Positions 25,653-34,519 of a stretch of DNA of 64,000 nucleotides are shown here, one piece after another (the first letter of the stretch is position 1; each line of letters starts with the position of its first letter). The position numbers and the translations under genes are program-made. The notes under the pieces are model-generated. The model was given only the letters and a program-made list of their open reading frames with translations. It searched no databases and was not told the DNA's origin. Origin of the DNA: an uncultured Anaerolineae bacterium (GTDB lineage Bacteria; Chloroflexota; Anaerolineae; CG2-30-64-16); contig CAKZKT010000127.1 in NCBI GenBank assembly GCA_937124585.1, forward strand, positions 1-64,000, in the 5' to 3' direction.

Positions 25653-26527
25653 GGCCACCCTCCGGCCAATGCCAGCAGCGCCGCTGCGGTGTGATACGGG
25701 CTGGTATCCCAGCCGCCGTCGGCAGCCTGTCCCGCTCGCAGGCGGTCGGCGGCCACGCGCTCCTCCTGGTCCAGCGCAGCGAGCGCCAGCAGGCCCCAGG
25801 CCAGCGCCGACGCGCCGCCATCAGCCAACATCTCGCTGCGCAGGACGCGCACATCGTCATCCTGGATGGCCTGGGGCGCCACGGCTGCCAGCGCCAGCAA
25901 CACCCAGGCGGTGGGCACTGCGCGCGGCGGCAGCGGCCGGCTGAACATGACCGGATTGCCCACGTTCCAGCCGCCGCCATTGCAGCGCCGATCCTGCAGA
26001 TAGCCCACGCCCTCGGCCAGCCGTGGGCTGACTTCCGGCGCCGCAGCCCACGGCGCCAGCGCCAGCAGCGTCAGCGCGGTCGGTTCGACCCAGGCGACCT
26101 GGCCGGGCAGCCAGGGCCAGCCGCGCAGGTTCGGGTTGATGCCCAGCACCGCCTTCACCCAACGGACATCTTCCGATCTGTCGAAGTGCATGGGCTGTGC
26201 GGCCAGCAATTGCGCCACCCCGCGCTGCACGACGGCCTCATCCCCACGGCACCGCACCAGAGCGAGGAGGGCCCAGGCGGTTTGCCAGCCGCTCTCCGCG
26301 TCGTCGGCTGTCAGGCCCCAGCCGCCGTCGGCGCGCTGTGCGGCCTGCAGCCAGGCAACGCCGCGGCGGGCTGCAGCCGGCTCGCCCGCCAGGCAGGTGA
26401 GCGCCAGCGCGGCCACAGCGGTCGCCTCCACGTTCGAGGCATGGCCGACAACATAGCCCCAGCCGCCATCGCTGTTCTGTGTGCGCAGGAGAAACGCCTG
26501 CGCCGCTGCTATTTCGGACATACTCAT
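25649..26527 (-). CDS. Prenyltransferase/squalene-oxidase repeat protein
   Basis: 292 residues from the ATG at 26527. Longer starts would run into the iterated CAAAT repeat upstream. At least four alpha-toroid repeats with the QW-like signature are visible (QNSDGGWG, QRADGGWGL, CNGGGWNVG, QAADGGWDTS). No DxDD or QXXDXDW catalytic motif is seen, so a structural, non-cyclase member is likely. It precedes and is coupled to the Tat-type DUF362 gene; a joint extracytoplasmic role is possible but not shown. Confidence 0.75.
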   Translation of the reverse strand: MSMSEIAAAQAFLLRTQNSDGGWGYVVGHASNVEATAVAALALTCLAGEPAAARRGVAWLQAAQRADGGWGLTADDAESGWQTAWALLALVRCRGDEAVVQRGVAQLLAAQPMHFDRSEDVRWVKAVLGINPNLRGWPWLPGQVAWVEPTALTLLALAPWAAAPEVSPRLAEGVGYLQDRRCNGGGWNVGNPVMFSRPLPPRAVPTAWVLLALAAVAPQAIQDDDVRVLRSEMLADGGASALAWGLLALAALDQEERVAADRLRAGQAADGGWDTSPYHTAAALLALAGGWP

Positions 26528-26549
26528 GCGACACAGTTTAGGAGCGAAT

Positions 26550-26612
26550 CGGCAAATCGGCAAATCAGCAAATCAACAAATCAACGTTATTTGCCCATTT
26601 GCCCATTTGCCG
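26550..26612. repeat. 8-bp iterated CnnCAAAT words facing inverted ATTTGCCn words
   Basis: Four direct 8-bp units (CGGCAAAT, CGGCAAAT, CAGCAAAT, CAACAAAT; 26550-26581) are followed, after a 7-base centre, by three inverted units (ATTTGCCC, ATTTGCCC, ATTTGCCG; 26589-26612). The outer two on each side can pair almost perfectly. A 14-base piece (GCGAATCGGCAAAT) recurs inside the serine hydrolase gene near 47.2 kb. Confidence 0.85.
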
Positions 26613-26619
26613 GAGGTGA

Positions 26620-26625
26620 TATAAT
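26620..26625 (+). promoter_or_regulatory. Perfect TATAAT -10 box (extended, TGA before it)
   Basis: TATAAT is preceded by TGA. The best -35 is TTGCCC (26599-26604, 15 bases away) inside the ATTTGCCC repeat array. Transcription would start near 26632, about 26 bases before the DUF192 start. Confidence 0.5.
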
Positions 26626-26657
26626 TCCCGGTAAATCGAATGCACGAGGAGGCGAAC

Positions 26658-27005
26658 GTGTTGCGAGTGAAAAACCTGACGCGCGACGTGATGCTTGTGG
26701 AACGCGGACGCGTGGCCGATACAGTCTGGACACGGCTGAGAGGGCTGATCGGCGTGCGCGAGCTGAAGCCGGGAGACGGGCTGGCAATCATCCCGTGCAA
26801 CGGGGTGCACTGCCTGTTCATGTCCATCCCGATTGATGTGCTGTACGTCTCGGCCGATCACCGCGTGGTGGCGCTCGACGCAGAGATGCAGCCCTGGACC
26901 ATCGGCCGCTTCCACCGCGACGCCCATTACGTGATCGAACTGCCCGCCGGCACGATTCGCCGCACGGGGACCGCGGCAGGCGATCAGCTGGCGGTGAGCT
27001 TTTGA
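26658..27005 (+). CDS. DUF192 family protein
   Basis: 115 residues from a GTG at 26658, chosen because GAGGAGG (26646-26652) lies 5 bases upstream; the ATG at 26640 would overlap that site. The fold signature RLRGLIGVRELKPGDGLAIIPCNGVHCLFMSIPIDVLYV and the end V..LPAGTI are typical of DUF192, a small beta-barrel family sometimes exported. No signal peptide is visible. Function unknown. Confidence 0.85.
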   Translation: MLRVKNLTRDVMLVERGRVADTVWTRLRGLIGVRELKPGDGLAIIPCNGVHCLFMSIPIDVLYVSADHRVVALDAEMQPWTIGRFHRDAHYVIELPAGTIRRTGTAAGDQLAVSF

Positions 27006-27035
27006 TCCCCGCGTCGGGCCGTCTGGCGTGACGGG

Positions 27036-29099
27036 CTACTGCGCGCTTTCCAGCACCATCACCTCGTATCCCTGCAGCGCGATCCGGCCGCACACCTGGC
27101 GCCCCGTAAGCAGGTCGGTCCTGGTGGCCACGCCCAGATCGAGCTGGATCGGCGTCGGGTTGAAGTTCATCAGGAAGACGAAGTGGCGCTCGCCATCGGT
27201 GCGCAGCTGCGCCGAGACGCCGGCGGGCAGCTCGGTCGGCAGGGCGCGCAGCAGGCCGAGCTGCCGATCCAGCCCAGCGTAGAAATCATCCAGGAAGCGC
27301 TCGTCGTTGCGCGAGGCGATGTAGTACGCCCGGCCCCGCCCCAGGCTGTTGACCGTCAGCGCAGGCCGGCCCGCGTAGAAATCGGTCTTGTAGGTCGCCA
27401 GCACGGTGGCGGTCTCGGCGTGGATCAGATCGCAGAAGTCGCGGGCGACGTACTCGCCGGCCAGCCCCAGGCCGTTGTCCTCCACGGGCAACACGGCGTT
27501 CGCATCCTGCTCGTACAGCGCATCTATCTCCTCGGCCCAGATGCCCAGCGTCTCGCGCAGCGGCGCCGGCGCCGGCCAGCCGCCCAGGAAGCAGAGATCG
27601 TTCTCGTCCACGATGCCGCTCAGGTACGTCGCGACGAACGTCCCGCCAGCCCGCACGAACGCCGCGATCCGCTCGGCCACGCCCGGCCGCACCATGTAGA
27701 GCATCGGCGCGATCAGCAGCTTGTACCCATCGAACGGTTGCTCCATGTCAATCACATCCACCGGGATGCCGCGCCGCCAGAACGGCCGATAGTGGCGCTT
27801 GCAGTCGTCCAGATAGCCCTTTTCTCCGCGGCGCGGGCCCTGCGCGTCGGTCAACGCCCAGTTGTTCTCCCAGTCGTAGATGATCGCCACGTCCGGCCGC
27901 ACGGTCGTCCCGATCACCGCATCGAGCCGCTCCAGCTGGCGGCCCAGCTCCGCCACCTCGTGGAACACGCGCGTGTGCGCGTGCCCCACGTGATCCACCA
28001 CCGCGCCGTGGAACTTCTCGGCCGAGCCGCGGCTCTTGCGCCACTGGAAGTACTGTACCGTGTCGGAGCCGTGCGCTACCGCCTGCAGCGATGAAAGGAT
28101 GTGCATCCCCGGCCGCTTGACCTTGGCCGCCGGCATCCAGTTGGTAGCGCTGGGCACGCTCTCCATCAGCATGAACGGCTTCCCGCCCTTCATGCAACGG
28201 TTGATGTCGTGCACGAACGCCACCTCGGCCGCCAACGCGATGTCGTCGCCGCTGTGCCAGCGCGGGTAGGAGTCCCACGAGATGACGTCGAGGTGCGGCG
28301 CCATGCGCCAGTAGTTCAGGCCGGGGAAGGTGCCCATCATGTTCGTGGTGATGGGCACGTCGGGCGTGTAGCGCCGGATGGCCGCGATCTCGACGCGCAT
28401 GAAGTCTATCGTCTGGTCGGTGACGAAGCGCTTCCAGTCGAGGTTCAGCCCGTGCACCGACGTCTCGCCGATGGGCGACGGCGGCTCGATCTGCTCCCAG
28501 TCGCTGTACGTGTGGCTCCAGAAGGCGGTCCACCAGGCATGGTTCAGCGCGTCGAGCGTGCCGTATTTCCGCTTCAGCCACTCCCGGAACGCGGCCCGGC
28601 ACAGCTCGCAATGACACTCGCCGTTGTACTCGTTGGAGAGGTGCCAGGCCAGCAGCGCCGGATGCTGTGCGTACCGTTCGGCCAGCTTGCCGTCAATCAG
28701 GGCCACCTTCTCCCGGTAGATCGGCGAGGTGAAGCAGTGGTTGTGGCGCACGCCGAACAGGTTGCGGCCGCGGTCGGGCCGCACGCGCAGCACTTCGGGA
28801 TACTGCGCCGCCAGCCAGGCCGGCCGCGCGCCCGACGGCGTGGCCAGCACGGCGTAGCCGCCGTTGGCAGCCAGCCTGTCCATGACGCGATCGAGCCAGC
28901 CGAACTCGAACCGGCCCTCGGCCGGCTCCAGCTTGCTCCAGGCGAAGATCGCCACGGTCATGGTGTTGCAGTGCGCCAGCCGCATCAGGCGCATGTCCTC
29001 GTCCCACACCGCCTCGGGCCACTGGTCGGGGTTGTAGTCGCCGCCGTGGAGCATGTGCGGGAAGCGCGGGTTGATGGGAGGATAGCGTTGGATGGTCAT
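27036..29099 (-). CDS. GH42 beta-galactosidase
   Basis: 687 residues. GH42 enzymes hydrolyse beta-D-galactosides with retention. The TIM barrel begins GGDYNPDQWPEAVWDEDMRLMR. The acid/base is Glu157 in HLSNEYNG and the nucleophile Glu313 in MLMESVPSATNW. A Cys cluster for zinc (CHCELC, 162-167, with Cys122) is present. The trimerization domain and beta-sandwich end (HFVFLMNFNP) are complete. No signal peptide, so it acts on sugar brought in by the ABC transporter encoded directly upstream; it is the last gene of that operon. Confidence 0.95.
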   Translation of the reverse strand: MTIQRYPPINPRFPHMLHGGDYNPDQWPEAVWDEDMRLMRLAHCNTMTVAIFAWSKLEPAEGRFEFGWLDRVMDRLAANGGYAVLATPSGARPAWLAAQYPEVLRVRPDRGRNLFGVRHNHCFTSPIYREKVALIDGKLAERYAQHPALLAWHLSNEYNGECHCELCRAAFREWLKRKYGTLDALNHAWWTAFWSHTYSDWEQIEPPSPIGETSVHGLNLDWKRFVTDQTIDFMRVEIAAIRRYTPDVPITTNMMGTFPGLNYWRMAPHLDVISWDSYPRWHSGDDIALAAEVAFVHDINRCMKGGKPFMLMESVPSATNWMPAAKVKRPGMHILSSLQAVAHGSDTVQYFQWRKSRGSAEKFHGAVVDHVGHAHTRVFHEVAELGRQLERLDAVIGTTVRPDVAIIYDWENNWALTDAQGPRRGEKGYLDDCKRHYRPFWRRGIPVDVIDMEQPFDGYKLLIAPMLYMVRPGVAERIAAFVRAGGTFVATYLSGIVDENDLCFLGGWPAPAPLRETLGIWAEEIDALYEQDANAVLPVEDNGLGLAGEYVARDFCDLIHAETATVLATYKTDFYAGRPALTVNSLGRGRAYYIASRNDERFLDDFYAGLDRQLGLLRALPTELPAGVSAQLRTDGERHFVFLMNFNPTPIQLDLGVATRTDLLTGRQVCGRIALQGYEVMVLESAQ

Positions 29100-29142
29100 G
29101 TCGTCACCTTGAGCGCATCTGGAGTGTGGTTTGGTGCGGCGT

Positions 29143-30180
29143 TCAACCTTTGATGGCGCCGACCAGGAGGCCGCGGGCGATGTAGCGTTCGAGCACGATG
29201 GCCATGATGATCACCGGCAAGATCATGATGATGATCAGCACAGACATGTACCACCACTGCGGGCCGCGCGTCGCATTTTGGGCGGCCACCGTCAGCGGCA
29301 TCGTCTGGGCCCGGGCGCTCGACAGAAACAGCGCCAGCAAATACTCGTTCCAGGCAAAAACCAGGACGAAAAGGAAGGTCGCGATCAATCCCGGCACGGC
29401 CAGGGGCAAAACGATGGACACGAAGATGCGATAGCGCGACGCGCCGTCAATCGCCGCGCATTCCTCCAGCTCGACGGGAATCGTCTGAAAATAATCGCGC
29501 ATCAGCCAGACGACGATGGGGAGGTTGGCGCCAACGTACGCGATGATCAGCCCGACGTGCGTGTCCAACAGACGGAACTGCTGATACAGGACGTAGATCG
29601 GGATGACCACGGCCACTGGCGGCAGAATACGCTGCGAGATCAGCCAGAAAGCGATGTCGGAGTTGCCCAGCGACTTTTGAAAACGACGGCCTACGGTCTG
29701 CAATATCAGGATGAAGAGCGCCAATGCCGCGACCGCAGCTATCGTCCAGGGGACGCCCAGCACGACCGCGATAACGGCCAGCCCGAGGCAGCCGAGGAAG
29801 GCGCCGATGGCGCCCAACCGCGGGCGATAGCGGAACCGAATGAGACCGTAGGCGGCCATGGTGCCCAATGTCAGGGCAAGCAGGGCGCTTGCCAGGCCCA
29901 CGATCAAGGTGTTCACGTAGGGGCGAATCGTGTCGTTTTTGAGATCGCCGATCAGAATGTACTTCCACGCATGGAGCGATGGCTCGAAATCCACAAACGG
30001 CAGGTAGACAGGCCCATCGTTCACATGGATCGGCAGTTTGAGGGAAGTGATGACCAACCAGTAGAGCGGGAACAGGACCACGAACGCCCAGCCGATCAGC
30101 AGAAAATACGAGACGACCATCTGGGCGACAGACGGCTGAAGTAGCGAACGTCGGCGGAATAATTTCAAAAAGGTCTCCAT
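29143..30180 (-). CDS. Sugar ABC transporter permease, MalG-like, with inserted membrane pair
   Basis: 345 residues from the second of two adjacent ATG codons (30180), 5 bases after GGAG. The binding-protein-dependent permease motif is clear: EEC-AAIDGASRYRIFVSIVLPLAVPGL (EAA loop). About 50 extra residues with two hydrophobic stretches (IGAFLGCLGLAVIAVVLG; WTIAAVAALALFILIL) are inserted after AAYGLIRFRYRP, where MalG-type proteins usually continue straight on. The start overlaps the stop of the partner permease. Confidence 0.9.
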   Translation of the reverse strand: METFLKLFRRRSLLQPSVAQMVVSYFLLIGWAFVVLFPLYWLVITSLKLPIHVNDGPVYLPFVDFEPSLHAWKYILIGDLKNDTIRPYVNTLIVGLASALLALTLGTMAAYGLIRFRYRPRLGAIGAFLGCLGLAVIAVVLGVPWTIAAVAALALFILILQTVGRRFQKSLGNSDIAFWLISQRILPPVAVVIPIYVLYQQFRLLDTHVGLIIAYVGANLPIVVWLMRDYFQTIPVELEECAAIDGASRYRIFVSIVLPLAVPGLIATFLFVLVFAWNEYLLALFLSSARAQTMPLTVAAQNATRGPQWWYMSVLIIIMILPVIIMAIVLERYIARGLLVGAIKG

Positions 30181-31274
30181 CATGTCTCCACCAGGCGACG
30201 TCTGATTACATTCACATAGGTCATTGCCAGGAAGGTCACCAGGAACAACAACACGTAGGCCACGGCAGATGCGCCGCCGAGGTCGAGGGTGCGCCAGTTG
30301 ATATACGCCTGCAGCGTCAGCGACTCGGTGGCAGTGCCCGGCCCGCCGTTGGTGAGCACGTTGGGAAGGTCTACGATCTTGAACGCTTCGATCATGCGGA
30401 TCAGGATCAACGTGGTGCTGACGGGCAAGATCTCGGGCAGGGTGATATGGCGGAAGATCTGCCACGAGTTGGCGCCGTCCACCGTAGCGGCCTCCACCTG
30501 TTCCACGGATTGTCCTTCGAGCGCGGCCAGCAACACGATGAACATGAATGGCGTCCACTGCCAGATATCGCCGATCATCACGGCCGCGCGCGCGCCCCAG
30601 GGGTCGTTGACCCAGGAGACGTTGTACAGCCCCAATGCGCCCCAAATCGGTTTAAAAGGCCCTTTGGTCGTGTCGGCCAACATGCGAAACATGTAGGCGA
30701 CGCCGACCGGCGTAATCATCATCGGGAGCAGGAAAACCACGCGGAAAAAGCGTCTGCCCGGCAGGCGTTGCGTGCAGAGCAATGCCAGTCCCAGGCCGAG
30801 CAGGTATTGAATCGTGAGGTCCACAAACACGTAGATCAACGTGACCGTGATCGTGCCCGGCCGGCCGCCCGGCGCCAGGGTACGCACCAGCATCAGGAGG
30901 ATCAGGCTGCCGATGACCGCGGCCAACCCGCGGCCGACGACGCCGCCGACGGTCGCGCGTTGTCCTCGCGCGTAGGAGACCAACGTCCAGGCCAGCAAAG
31001 CCACGCCCAGGCCGAAGATGGCCCAGCCGATCAGCGATGGCTGGCCGGCCAGGCCCAGGAAATGGACCTGTTCGCTGCCCAGGAAGAGTTTGCGATAATT
31101 GTTCAGCCCGATGAAAGTAAGTTGAAAGCCGCCAGGGACGAATTGCAATCGCGCCAGGGAAAGATACAACGACAAGAGCAAGGGAAAGATGGAGAGAAAT
31201 AACACGACCAGCACGACCGGCCACAGAAAAGCATGGCCCGCCCAGCGCTCCAAAGCAGCTCTCACTCTGTCCAT
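30180..31274 (-). CDS. Sugar ABC transporter permease, MalF-like, with inserted membrane pair
   Basis: 364 residues from the ATG at 31274 (GGAG 7 bases upstream). EAA loop: VEAATVDGANSWQIFRHITLPEI. After LNNYRKLFLG an insertion of about 70 residues carries two added hydrophobic segments (GWAIFGLGVALLAWTLV; AAVIGSLILLMLV) before the normal VTLIYVFVDLTIQYLLGL core. No ATPase gene is adjacent; a shared MsmK-type ATPase encoded elsewhere is likely. Confidence 0.9.
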   Translation of the reverse strand: MDRVRAALERWAGHAFLWPVVLVVLFLSIFPLLLSLYLSLARLQFVPGGFQLTFIGLNNYRKLFLGSEQVHFLGLAGQPSLIGWAIFGLGVALLAWTLVSYARGQRATVGGVVGRGLAAVIGSLILLMLVRTLAPGGRPGTITVTLIYVFVDLTIQYLLGLGLALLCTQRLPGRRFFRVVFLLPMMITPVGVAYMFRMLADTTKGPFKPIWGALGLYNVSWVNDPWGARAAVMIGDIWQWTPFMFIVLLAALEGQSVEQVEAATVDGANSWQIFRHITLPEILPVSTTLILIRMIEAFKIVDLPNVLTNGGPGTATESLTLQAYINWRTLDLGGASAVAYVLLFLVTFLAMTYVNVIRRRLVET

Positions 31275-31318
31275 GGACGCTCTCCGAGAGATGATCCCGC
31301 CTGCAAAATCGTCGGCAG

Positions 31319-31351
31319 ACGTGCCAGGCACCTGAGGAGGCCCGGCACGCC
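31319..31351 (-). repeat. Solitary copy of the GTGCCAGGCACC palindromic repeat
   Basis: Read on the minus strand, GTGCCGGGC, CTCAGGTGCCTGG and GCACG match, in order, the parts of the 42.2-kb tandem array units. It sits in the 160-base spacer between the sugar-binding-protein gene and the permease gene, where a differential-expression hairpin would be expected. Confidence 0.65.
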
Positions 31352-31434
31352 GATACAGCCCACAGCGCGCGCCCGATACGCCGGGCCCATCAGGTCGCCC
31401 ACACCCCCCAGGCCCGGCGCCGAACGTCCTGCGC

Positions 31435-33054
31435 TTACTTCTGGACACCCAGGCTGCCCAGATAAGCAGCCTTTTGCTTATCGCGACCCAGTTCGTTGGT
31501 GATCTCTTCCCAGCCGTCGGTGATCTGCTTCATGCACTGATCACGAGTGATCTCGCCGGCCAGGAACTGGCTGATCGCCTTATCGAGCACCACCTGCTGA
31601 TAACGTTGATTCTGCGGGATGCGCAGATCGAGCACCATGTTGGGGCTGGCCAGGCTGGCCTCGATGGCGCCCAGGTAGTTGGCCGCGGCCGCCGGGCTCA
31701 TGCCCGCCTTGACCCACTGCTCGCGGTTCAGGAACTGCGAGGTGCGGTAGGGGTTGAACCCGGTCTTGCCGATGGTGACGTCCACGTTGGCCTGCGCCGG
31801 CTGGCTCATGTAGGAGAGAAACGCGTAGGCCGCATCCTTGGTCTTGGGCTTGGCACCGACGTTGATGGCGCCCGACCAGCCGCCATATGCCGCAAACGGC
31901 GCATGGTTGACCCCGTTGATGGCATAGGGGCAGGTGTTCTGATCGCATGGCACCAGCTTGCCGGTCTTGCGGTCGAGCACTTTGGTCGTGCCGGGCAGAA
32001 TAACGGCGCCGGTCTTGTCCTTCACCTTCGAGGTCTCCGGGTCAATGGCCAGAGTGCCGATATCGCCCCAATCCAGTGACAGCGCACAACGGCCGGCCGT
32101 GAAGAGGCTGCGGGTGTCGCCCACATCCAGGTTCAGTTCGTCGGGCGGCCCGTACTTGGTCGTTTCTTTGTAGACGTCCAAGGCCGCTGCGAAGGCTTCG
32201 TTGTCCGTCAACGGCTTGAACGTATCCAGATCAAAGAAGCTGCCTTCGCTGGTACCCTTGGCCTGGAGGAAAGCGGCCGCCACCGACCAGATCATCCAGT
32301 AGGCCTGAGCGCCGCGTTTCTTGGAGATGCAGGAGCCGTAGTCCGGAGTGTTGTCTCCGTTCAGGTCTCGGCCGTGGAACGCCTTGGCGATATAGAGATA
32401 GTCATCCCACGTCTCCGGCGGCCTGAGCCCCGCTTTGTCCAGGAGGTCAGTTCGGTAGTAGACCATCTGGAAGTCGCCGTCCAACGGAATGGTGTAGATC
32501 TTGCCCTGGAAGGTCGCGCTGAAGTCACGGAAGAACGGCGCGATATCCTCCCACTGGATGTCCTTGTCGGCATTGACCCGCGGGGTCAGGTCTTCCAGAT
32601 AGCCGGGAACGATGTAGTCCACCATCCACTGCGGCGCGAACACCACCGCGTCATAGGCATTCGTCTTGGTGGCGAAATCGGTCAGGATTTTCTGATACAG
32701 ATCGCTGAAGGGCACCACGATGACGTTGATCTTGGCACCGGTCAGCTTGGTGAAATCGGGCCCTCGACGCTGAAGCGGTTCGGCGATCTGTGGCCCGGTG
32801 AAGGTGAGGATGTTTACGGTGACGCCCTCGAAGGGCTTGGCGGGCGGAGTCGGTGTGACGATGACCTCGACCTTCTTCTCAACCACTTTTTCGACCGGCT
32901 TTTCGACGATCTGAGTCTGCACGACCTCGACCTTCTTCTCCTTCTCGACCACGACGGTCTCCCTGACGACCTGGGGGGTCGGCGTAGCACAAGCACTCAG
33001 CACCAGAGACAGAAGGACGAGCAATCCGACGATGGTACAAAACTTGGGTCGCAT
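31435..33054 (-). CDS. ABC transporter sugar-binding lipoprotein
   Basis: 539 residues. Signal peptide with lipobox LSAC (Cys22), then a long Val/Glu/Lys linker (VVEKEKKVEVVQTQIVEK and onward to VTPTPP) that spaces the domain from the membrane. The extracellular solute-binding domain (family 1, MalE-like) follows: VPFSDLYQKILTDF, YTIPLDGDFQMVYYR, GRCALSLDWGDIG. GGAGG lies 7 bases before the ATG. First gene of the operon with the two permeases and the GH42 enzyme, so a galactoside ligand is likely but inferred from context only. Confidence 0.92.
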   Translation of the reverse strand: MRPKFCTIVGLLVLLSLVLSACATPTPQVVRETVVVEKEKKVEVVQTQIVEKPVEKVVEKKVEVIVTPTPPAKPFEGVTVNILTFTGPQIAEPLQRRGPDFTKLTGAKINVIVVPFSDLYQKILTDFATKTNAYDAVVFAPQWMVDYIVPGYLEDLTPRVNADKDIQWEDIAPFFRDFSATFQGKIYTIPLDGDFQMVYYRTDLLDKAGLRPPETWDDYLYIAKAFHGRDLNGDNTPDYGSCISKKRGAQAYWMIWSVAAAFLQAKGTSEGSFFDLDTFKPLTDNEAFAAALDVYKETTKYGPPDELNLDVGDTRSLFTAGRCALSLDWGDIGTLAIDPETSKVKDKTGAVILPGTTKVLDRKTGKLVPCDQNTCPYAINGVNHAPFAAYGGWSGAINVGAKPKTKDAAYAFLSYMSQPAQANVDVTIGKTGFNPYRTSQFLNREQWVKAGMSPAAAANYLGAIEASLASPNMVLDLRIPQNQRYQQVVLDKAISQFLAGEITRDQCMKQITDGWEEITNELGRDKQKAAYLGSLGVQK

Positions 33055-33212
33055 AGAGACTCCTCCTGGGAACTACTGGCTATGGTTTACTCGGCCGATC
33101 ATCGTTAAACGCGATGCGCTGGGGCGACATCACCTCCCTTCGCATGAGGTCGTGTGAAATGGATGGAATAATATTAATTTTAGAACACTTCCTCGCCGAT
33201 GTCAAACGACCC

Positions 33213-33298
33213 GCAATCGGTGGCGCCCTTCGCACCGCCGATTGCGTCGTCAGCCAAAAGGCCGAAGGTGGCGCAAGATGGCATCTTGTGCCACCTTC
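33213..33298. repeat. Two consecutive hairpin-forming palindromes in the spacer upstream of the ABC operon
   Basis: Hairpin A pairs GCAATCGG and following bases (33213-33225) with CCGATTGC (33231-33245), with one mismatch and one wobble. Hairpin B pairs a 17-base arm starting GAAGGTGGC (33264-33280) with the arm 33282-33298 around a single base, with one G-T pair. The 271-base gap 33055-33325 holds no gene. Its AT-rich stretch at 33160-33185 probably holds the ABC operon promoter. Confidence 0.7.
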
Positions 33299-33325
33299 TC
33301 ACCTCATTCGCCGCAAAATGGCTCC

Positions 33326-34492
33326 TTAATCGAAATAGGTATCCCCCTGCCACACCAGCGACCTCGCCACCCGATCGTTCAGCGCCACGCCGATGCCCGG
33401 GCGCTCCGAGACGTGCATCCAACCGTTCCGGATGAACGGCTGGTCACCCTCGCACAGGTCGCTCCACCAGGGGATCTCGCGGCCGTGGAATTCCAGCACC
33501 AGGAAATTGGGCACGGCCGCGCAGACGTGACACGCGGCCATCATGCCCAGCGGCGACGAGACGTTGTGCGGCGCGATGGGGATGTAGAACGCATCGGCGA
33601 TGTCGGCGATGCGCTTGCCTTCCAGGATGCCGCCGGCCTTGGCCAGGTCGGGCATGATCACGTCGCAGGCGTGTTTCTGGAACAGCTCCAGAAACTCCCA
33701 ACGCGTGTACTGATTCTCGCCGGTGCAGATGACGGTGCTCGTGGCGGCTTTCACCTGCGCCAGCGCATCTATGTTCTCGGCCGGCACCGGCTCTTCGAGC
33801 CATAGCAATCGCAGCGGCTCCACCGCCTTCGCCAGCGTGATGGCCGAGCCAACGTCGAACTGACCGTGACAGTCAATCGCCAGGTCCACCTCGAAACCGA
33901 TCGCCTCACGCACGGCCGTGATCAGGCCGATGATATGGCGCATCTCGCGCGCGCCAACCGTCCAGTTCCAGGGATCGAGCTTGCCCACGCCGGTGTGATC
34001 CACGTCGAACTTGACCGCACTGTATCCTTCCTCCTCGGTGACCTGGAGCGCCTTTTCGGCGTAGGCCTGCGGCGTTTCTTCGTCGCCGGCGTGCAGGTCG
34101 GCGTAGAGCCGGATCTTGTCGCGGAATTTGCCGCCCAACAGCCGGTAGACCGGCACACCCAGCGCCTTGCCCGCGATGTCGAAGAGCGCGTTCTCGATGC
34201 CGGTCAGTGCGAAGATCAGCGGCGCGTTGGTCGTGCCGCCATAGCGCCCGCGGCGACGCAGCATCTCCCACAGCGGGCCGATGTCCAACGGGTTCTTACC
34301 GATCAGCAGATGCTTCATGGCCAGGATGGCCTGCTTGACCGCAAAGCCGGACGCGCCTGCCGCGGCCGAATTGCACTCGCCCGTGCCCACCAGCCCTTCA
34401 TCGGTGTAAACCCGCACAAAGGTCCACACAGAGCCGCCGCTGTGCGGCTCTTCCCGGCCGATGACACACGCTTGCACATCGGTGATTTTCAT
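33326..34492 (-). CDS. Enolase-superfamily sugar-acid dehydratase (galactonate dehydratase-like)
   Basis: 388 residues of the mandelate racemase/muconate lactonizing family. Metal ligands are Asp207, Glu233 (WLEEP) and Glu259 (GEN). His209 in the DxH arrangement and His309 in APHN match the two-histidine pattern of galactonate and related acid-sugar dehydratases, which remove water from an aldonate to give a 2-keto-3-deoxy acid. The exact acid is not provable here. It follows the RraA-fold gene on the same strand; the GH42 operon downstream supports galactose-derived metabolism. Confidence 0.85.
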   Translation of the reverse strand: MKITDVQACVIGREEPHSGGSVWTFVRVYTDEGLVGTGECNSAAAGASGFAVKQAILAMKHLLIGKNPLDIGPLWEMLRRRGRYGGTTNAPLIFALTGIENALFDIAGKALGVPVYRLLGGKFRDKIRLYADLHAGDEETPQAYAEKALQVTEEEGYSAVKFDVDHTGVGKLDPWNWTVGAREMRHIIGLITAVREAIGFEVDLAIDCHGQFDVGSAITLAKAVEPLRLLWLEEPVPAENIDALAQVKAATSTVICTGENQYTRWEFLELFQKHACDVIMPDLAKAGGILEGKRIADIADAFYIPIAPHNVSSPLGMMAACHVCAAVPNFLVLEFHGREIPWWSDLCEGDQPFIRNGWMHVSERPGIGVALNDRVARSLVWQGDTYFD

Positions 34493-34519
34493 CGTTCCGC
34501 TTCTCCTGTGTTCAAGCCC

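Noticed and set aside
29143-33054. Missing ATPase as a sign of a broken ABC transporter
   Set aside because: Sugar ABC operons of this type commonly share one MsmK/MsmX-type ATPase encoded elsewhere, so its absence here is not informative.
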